The position numbers and the translations under genes are program-made. The notes under the pieces are model-generated. The model was not told where the DNA came from. It searched no databases and saw only the letters and a program-made list of their open reading frames with translations. A DNA stretch of 64,000 nt, from NCBI GenBank assembly GCA_018806915.1, contig JAGKQI010000078.1, positions 806,001 through 870,000 of the forward strand. The letters are read 5' to 3'. This DNA comes from Phytophthora colocasiae (lineage: Eukaryota; Oomycota; Peronosporomycetes; Peronosporales; Peronosporaceae). Positions within the stretch are counted from its first letter, which is position 1. The number at the start of each line of letters is the position of its first letter. Shown here one piece after another: positions 60,046-64,000 of the stretch.

Positions 60046-61812
60046 ATGCAGGCGTTAGAGGAGGAGAGCAAGCGTGTGCTGAAGAAGCAGCGACTGTGTG
60101 TGGCACAGATCGACCGCCAACTCGACGCATTATTGACGCATGTAGAAACCACCAAGCAGCAACTCGAAGAACGGCAACAAGGGCTGTTCCGCAAGAAGAA
60201 CCGTCATTTAGAGACCAGTTCGGCGGGTGAGGGCGAAGAAAGCAGTTCGGACAACTCAACAGCTCAAATATCAACGGATGTGACGGATAAAACGCTCTCC
60301 GAGATTGCAGAGGCGTCGTGCAATGCACAAGTGTCGGAAGTTAAACAAGATGATGTTGAAGAGCAGGACAATGAGACGGAATACATTGTTCGAGATTTTA
60401 TTCGACGAGTACGTCATTTGAACGTAGAGAAGAACGTGGCAAGCGAGCTCAAGGCTATCCATGTACTGCTGTCCAAGTACTCCAAGCAGATCGACAAGGT
60501 AAAACATTTATCTGAAGAGTTATTGAATTTTGTTGGCTGATCAGTTGTTGGTTGTAGAATCTTTGCACTGATATTACCAAAGTGTGCGGTACCAACGAGA
60601 TGGACCAGAAGCTTGTCTGCCGTTTAGTTGCAGAGTATCTCTACCAAGACGGACAAGTTGAAGCAGCAGATTCGCTGTGCAAGGTACAGTAAATTGGATG
60701 AAGAGAAGTGAAATTGAGTCTGACGTTTGTTTTTTTTGTGATTAATAGGAAGCAGGGATAGAGCTGCCCTCTGCGTTCCGGGACTGCTTCATTGAGCTGC
60801 ACCAAATTTTGAAAGCAATAAAAGAGCACGACATGCAACCTGCACTTGAGTACGTTGTCTTTTTCATTTGAATTAGATACGTTCTTGTGTTTATACTTGT
60901 CTGGTTCGTGCAGTTGGGCACGAGAGCATCGGGATGAGTTGAAACGGCTGGACATTGACATTGAGTTCGAGTTAGTTCGGCTCAAGTACGTGGACATCCT
61001 CATGTCCTCCCCGAATATGATGGATGCTGTCAATTTCGCCAACAAAGAGCTTCCCTATTTCCATCAGACGCATGCCGAAGGTAAGGATCATCACAAACGG
61101 CTTCAAATTCTAGCTGACTAACGCATTTGCTTGTCTTGTTTCACAGAGGTGGGAGTATTGATGAGCTGCGTATTGTACAAGGGAAAACTCGAGGAATCTC
61201 CGTACAAGAACCTCTTTAATGACGATCGATGGGATGAAATTTACGACGCTGTTATCCGTGCGTGTTGCCGTCTTCGTCGTGCTCCGTACCGCTCCTACCT
61301 CGAAACGTGGTACGCATTTGTTCCCAGAAATGTTTGTCTGCAGAAACTAACTAGAAATACGTAGTCTTTCAGCAGGTGTGTCTGCATTGCCTGCAATGCG
61401 GAAGCTTGTTACTGTCATGGACAGCAAATTGGCTAACTGGAGTAGCATGGAGGAGCTCCCTGTAAGTGTCATGTAATATCGAAGTGTCAGTTAGTGTGCA
61501 TCTCACTTAATCTCAATTTCGTCAAACAGGTGGAGATTCCGATTGCGAAAGAGCTTCGTTTCCACAACGTGTTCTCGTGCCCAGTTTCGAAGGAAGAAAG
61601 TACCGCAGAGAACCCACCCATTTTGCTGAAATGCGGTCATGTCATCTGTCGGTCCTGCGTCAAGCGGTTCTCCTATAACATGACTCGGTAGGTTATCTCG
61701 GTCAATTGATTTCCTACCTACCTGACTTTTACTGATACTCTGCAGGCGATTCAAGTGCCCCACCTGCCCCGTCGAACAGACAGAAAGTGAAACGCGTAAG
61801 CTTTACTTTTAA
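60046..61812 (+). CDS. RMD5: RMD5/GID2-type RING subunit of the CTLH (GID) ubiquitin ligase
   Basis: Eight exons: 60046-60498, 60558-60683, 60749-60849, 60914-61080, 61147-61309, 61365-61461, 61530-61687, 61746-61812. All six-frame joins stay in phase; 443 codons. Introns are 55-70 bases with GT...AG ends. Domains: an N-terminal coiled coil (about 1-50), an acidic linker, a LisH motif (~165-195, VCRLVAEYLYQDGQVEAAD), a CTLH region (~205-260), a CRA part, and a C-terminal degenerate RING: C386, C404, H406, C409, C412, C426, C429, ending RKLYF. The second Cys of the first RING pair is missing (CPVS), as is typical of RMD5/RMND5 proteins. In yeast and animals it pairs with a MAEA/GID9-type RING partner to ubiquitinate metabolic enzymes and other targets. 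The exon-5/6 junction (TG at 61309, T at 61365) was chosen because it keeps the conserved LSAGVSALP. Confidence 0.9.
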
Positions 61813-61878
61813 GAGCCTTGTCAAATTTATTCCAAGCACCTGTAGCCTTGCGCACTCGGACTTGATCAATTATTCAAG

Positions 61879-62705
61879 TTACGTAAGGCGAAAGCGCTTC
61901 TCAAATATATCCATCTCCGTAAAACAGTCCATCTTGGTCGTCTTGATGTTTGCTGTCTTTTGCGGAACGAAGTGTCTTCCATTATTGCAATCACCTTGTG
62001 TCGTCTCTCTTGGTCGAATTCTCTTGACACTATATGAAGTTGCAACATCCTCGTGTTGTGGAGCACGCGAGTTTTTGTGTTGGTTTTCCTTACGACGGAG
62101 AAACGTCACTTGCCTCTTCAGACCCTCCATTTCTCGCGTCATATTGCGCATTTGGAACTGCAACGCATCCAAATCATTTTGCTGGTCAGACACAAGGCTA
62201 GTCATTGCGTTAATCACTTTCGTGACATCTCGTTCATGCCGAGCTTGCTGCTGTTTGTTCAGGTGAAGATCACGGCGGACTACCACGAGCGACTCATAGT
62301 TCTGGGACGATTGGACTTGCACTAGAGCTCGAGGCGTATCTGGCAAGCTTGTAGGTGACTCTTGTGCTGAAGACTGCGTACAACTGACGAGATGGGGTTG
62401 TGACGTACTGCTCAAGAACTCCTGCTTGTGAGTGTGATGCAGTTGTCCCTTTTCGTGCGTTCTCCAACTCACAAGTGAGAAAGAAGTTGTCTTTAGCGTC
62501 GAATTGCACCTAAGACAAAAAAATACAATAAGTAAAAATGTCAAAGAGTTAAATCCTGTATTAATCCCTACCATTTGCAGTGAATCCAGTGTCCTCTGCG
62601 TAGATCGATACCTCCCACCGCTGCATCAGTGATCACCTTCCTCTCGTAATCGTAGACCTCTATCGGCCAGAGCAACGGCGTACACGCACTGCGTTTCTTA
62701 CTCAT
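61879..62705 (-). CDS. Hypothetical coiled-coil protein (254 aa)
   Basis: Two exons on the minus strand: 62705-62572 and 62509-61879, with a 62-base intron (GTAGGG donor, TTTGTCTTAG acceptor) in phase. The N-terminus (MSKKRSACTPLLWPIEVYDY, then GGIDLRRGHWIHCKW) may be a small folded domain I do not recognise. A serine/glutamine-rich linker follows, then a coiled coil around residues 125-190 (QQQARHERDVTKVINAM to MEGLKRQVTFLRRKE). The tail is basic. Its end faces the RMD5 gene with only 66 bases between stop codons. The start is supported by the initiator at 62716-62738 immediately upstream. No homologue is recognised by eye; an adaptor or nuclear role is possible but not shown. Confidence 0.7.
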
Positions 62706-62715
62706 CTTCCTCTTC

Positions 62716-62738
62716 AAGGTGCAAAATGCGGAATGGGA
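62716..62738 (-). promoter_or_regulatory. Initiator-type core promoter of the coiled-coil gene
   Basis: Minus-strand CCCATTCCGCATTTTGCACC fits the oomycete initiator plus flank (the CTCATT is CCCATT here). The ATG at 62705 is about 25-30 bases downstream. 15 bases (CATTCCGCATTTTGC) are identical to the L-unit module-a promoter. Confidence 0.65.
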
Positions 62739-62774
62739 AAAAAAAATAAATCTTCAACTTCAACTTTGGATTCA

Positions 62775-62794
62775 GAGTGATGGTCACTACTTCA
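62775..62794. promoter_or_regulatory. Shared 20-base upstream element
   Basis: GAGTGATGGTCACTACTTCA, identical to the block at 10275-10294 and its counterparts in other L units. In both places it lies upstream (minus sense) of a CATTCCGCATTTTGC core, at 29 or 39 bases. Here it lies between two divergent genes. It contains TGATGGTCA, a near-palindrome. Confidence 0.5.
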
Positions 62795-62835
62795 ACTTTG
62801 AGGTTTCACTTCCACGACTGTTCAACAGTAACAAA

Positions 62836-64000
62836 ATGGCTGGAGTAGCGTATGGAGCACTGAGTTTGGCACAGGTGGAGGAGGAGCTACGTAATGCAGA
62901 GGCTTATTTGACAGCTAGTCGAGTGCCGCCTCCTTCACTAGTTGATGAGTTCAACCCGGGTGATATTGACACATCTACGGATGTAAACAGGTTTACACGA
63001 AATGGATCGCAAGATTATGGTTCGTATAGAGCAATTGAAGTTTATTTGACTTTGAGTCTGATTGTGTGTGTGGTGCTTTTAGATGACTCAATTTTCCGTC
63101 GAAAATTGAAGACACGCCCGATACTTTCGGTAGGTTTTTGTGTTTTTTATCGCTCTATTGGTGATGTCAATTAACTCTTTGGCAGGAAGAACGACGTCGT
63201 GAAATTCTGGCTAAATTATCGTCGGAGCGCCAGGCTGTTCTTCGCGGACGTAATGCTGGAGATGCTTTTACGACTGTGAATGCGTCAGAAGAAAACCACT
63301 ACCGGACACCTGAAGAGCGTCATCAACTTGTTCAGAAATTACTCAGTGAGCGGAACATGGAAATGAGCCCACCTATGAGTCCTATTGATGTTGATCGAGG
63401 AAATGAACTGAATGGAGAGTTTCAGCACGAAACACAAAGTGCAGAATCGGATGACGAGATTTATTATGCGTCGGATATACTTGATAGTCAACCTTCTGCT
63501 GATATTCAACCACGTTCAAGACTTGATTTTATTTTCGAAGGAGAGGAAGCGCACCAAGGTTCGGGCTCAGCACATTCATCGGAAGCTTTTCCAACTGAAA
63601 CAGATATGGATTTTTCAGCATTATTGCCTAGCAGCAATAGTGGTGTGGATGAACCAGTGCCATCTTCACTATTTGCAAAACTGCTGAGTCATCAACAAAA
63701 AGATACTATTCCAGCAAGTGAGGGGGTCAATCAGATTAAGGATTCCAATTCGTTTGACGGGAATCACCAGTTTGTTGATACTGTAAGGAGAACAACTGAT
63801 GGTCATGCAGAGGATCCTCCTGAAAATTCGGAAACCGCTGCTTACCTGGATTATCGTCAATCATCAATAAAGAAACCAGCAACTCGAATTGATTTTCTAG
63901 CACAACCTCGGAATCAAACATTTGCTGAGCGCGAGAAACAGCGAATACTACTTGAGATGGAACAGCTTCGTGAATGTACATTTCATCCGAACGTACAGAA
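62836..64000 (+). CDS. Hypothetical protein, 5' part (runs off the window)
   Basis: Exons 62836-63019, 63083-63129 and 63186 onward, in phase; introns of 63 and 56 bases with GTTCGT and GTAGGT donors. The frame stays open to 64000. The N-terminus has a short helical stretch (ALSLAQVEEELRNAEAYL), then EERRREILAKLSSERQ, and a long polar, acidic, serine-rich, probably disordered part. Near the edge comes AEREKQRILLEMEQL followed by RECTFHPNVQ. The ECTFxPxI/V motif recurs in a group of protist and oomycete proteins that carry several copies, so more copies are expected beyond the edge. Function is unknown. It is divergent from the coiled-coil gene across 130 bases. Confidence 0.7.

Noticed and set aside
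62719..63174. Plus-strand frame starting at 62719
   Set aside because: The 5' part lies in the divergent promoter and the 3' part runs into two introns; the ATG at 62836 fits better.

Overview
The window comes from an oomycete nuclear genome, most likely Phytophthora or a close relative. The evidence is: exact oomycete initiator-type core promoters (GCTCATTCC plus a CATTTT-like flank) 35-55 bases before start codons; short introns of roughly 45-210 bases with GTRNGT-like donors; and Crinkler (CRN) effector-like sequence beside transposon debris, next to a compact block of conserved housekeeping genes. The species cannot be told from the sequence alone. Layout: (1) 1-520 is a left flank holding a diverged relic of one array module. 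(2) 521-49401 is one head-to-tail tandem array of 27 units: a partial first unit, 25 full units and a partial last unit. Units come in two sizes, short (S, 1579-1591 bp) and long (L, 2103-2122 bp), which differ by one ~530-bp segment. On the minus strand each unit encodes pieces of two or three consecutive CRN-type N-terminal modules (here a, c, b) followed by an unrecognised tail (d). Nearly every copy is broken by frameshifts. Each unit carries one initiator promoter before module c, and L units carry a second one before module a. (3) 49402-54302 is a graveyard: a diverged outer copy of module c with its own promoter, a pogo/Tc5-like transposase relic, a plus-strand CRN pseudogene with an NTPase domain, a MITE with 15-bp inverted ends, and a frameshifted hAT transposase. 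(4) About 54900-64000 is gene-dense: a membrane-anchored protein, a small SELENOS/VIMP-like protein, inositol-pentakisphosphate 2-kinase, an RMD5/GID2-type subunit of the CTLH/GID ubiquitin ligase, a coiled-coil protein, and the 5' part of a gene that runs off the window. The main point of interest is the array. In known CRNs a single LFLAK-type trafficking module ends in an HVLVxxP motif and is followed by an effector domain. Here the HVLVxxP-like end of one module runs directly into the first strand of the next, and this concatemer has been amplified to ~49 kb with a promoter in every unit. Whether it makes protein, RNA, or only serves as a recombination reservoir cannot be decided here. The L-unit promoter shares two exact blocks (20 and 15 bases) with the divergent promoter near 62.7 kb. 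Reading frames in the array depend on homopolymers whose lengths vary from unit to unit, so open or broken calls there should be treated with care because some of this may be assembly noise.
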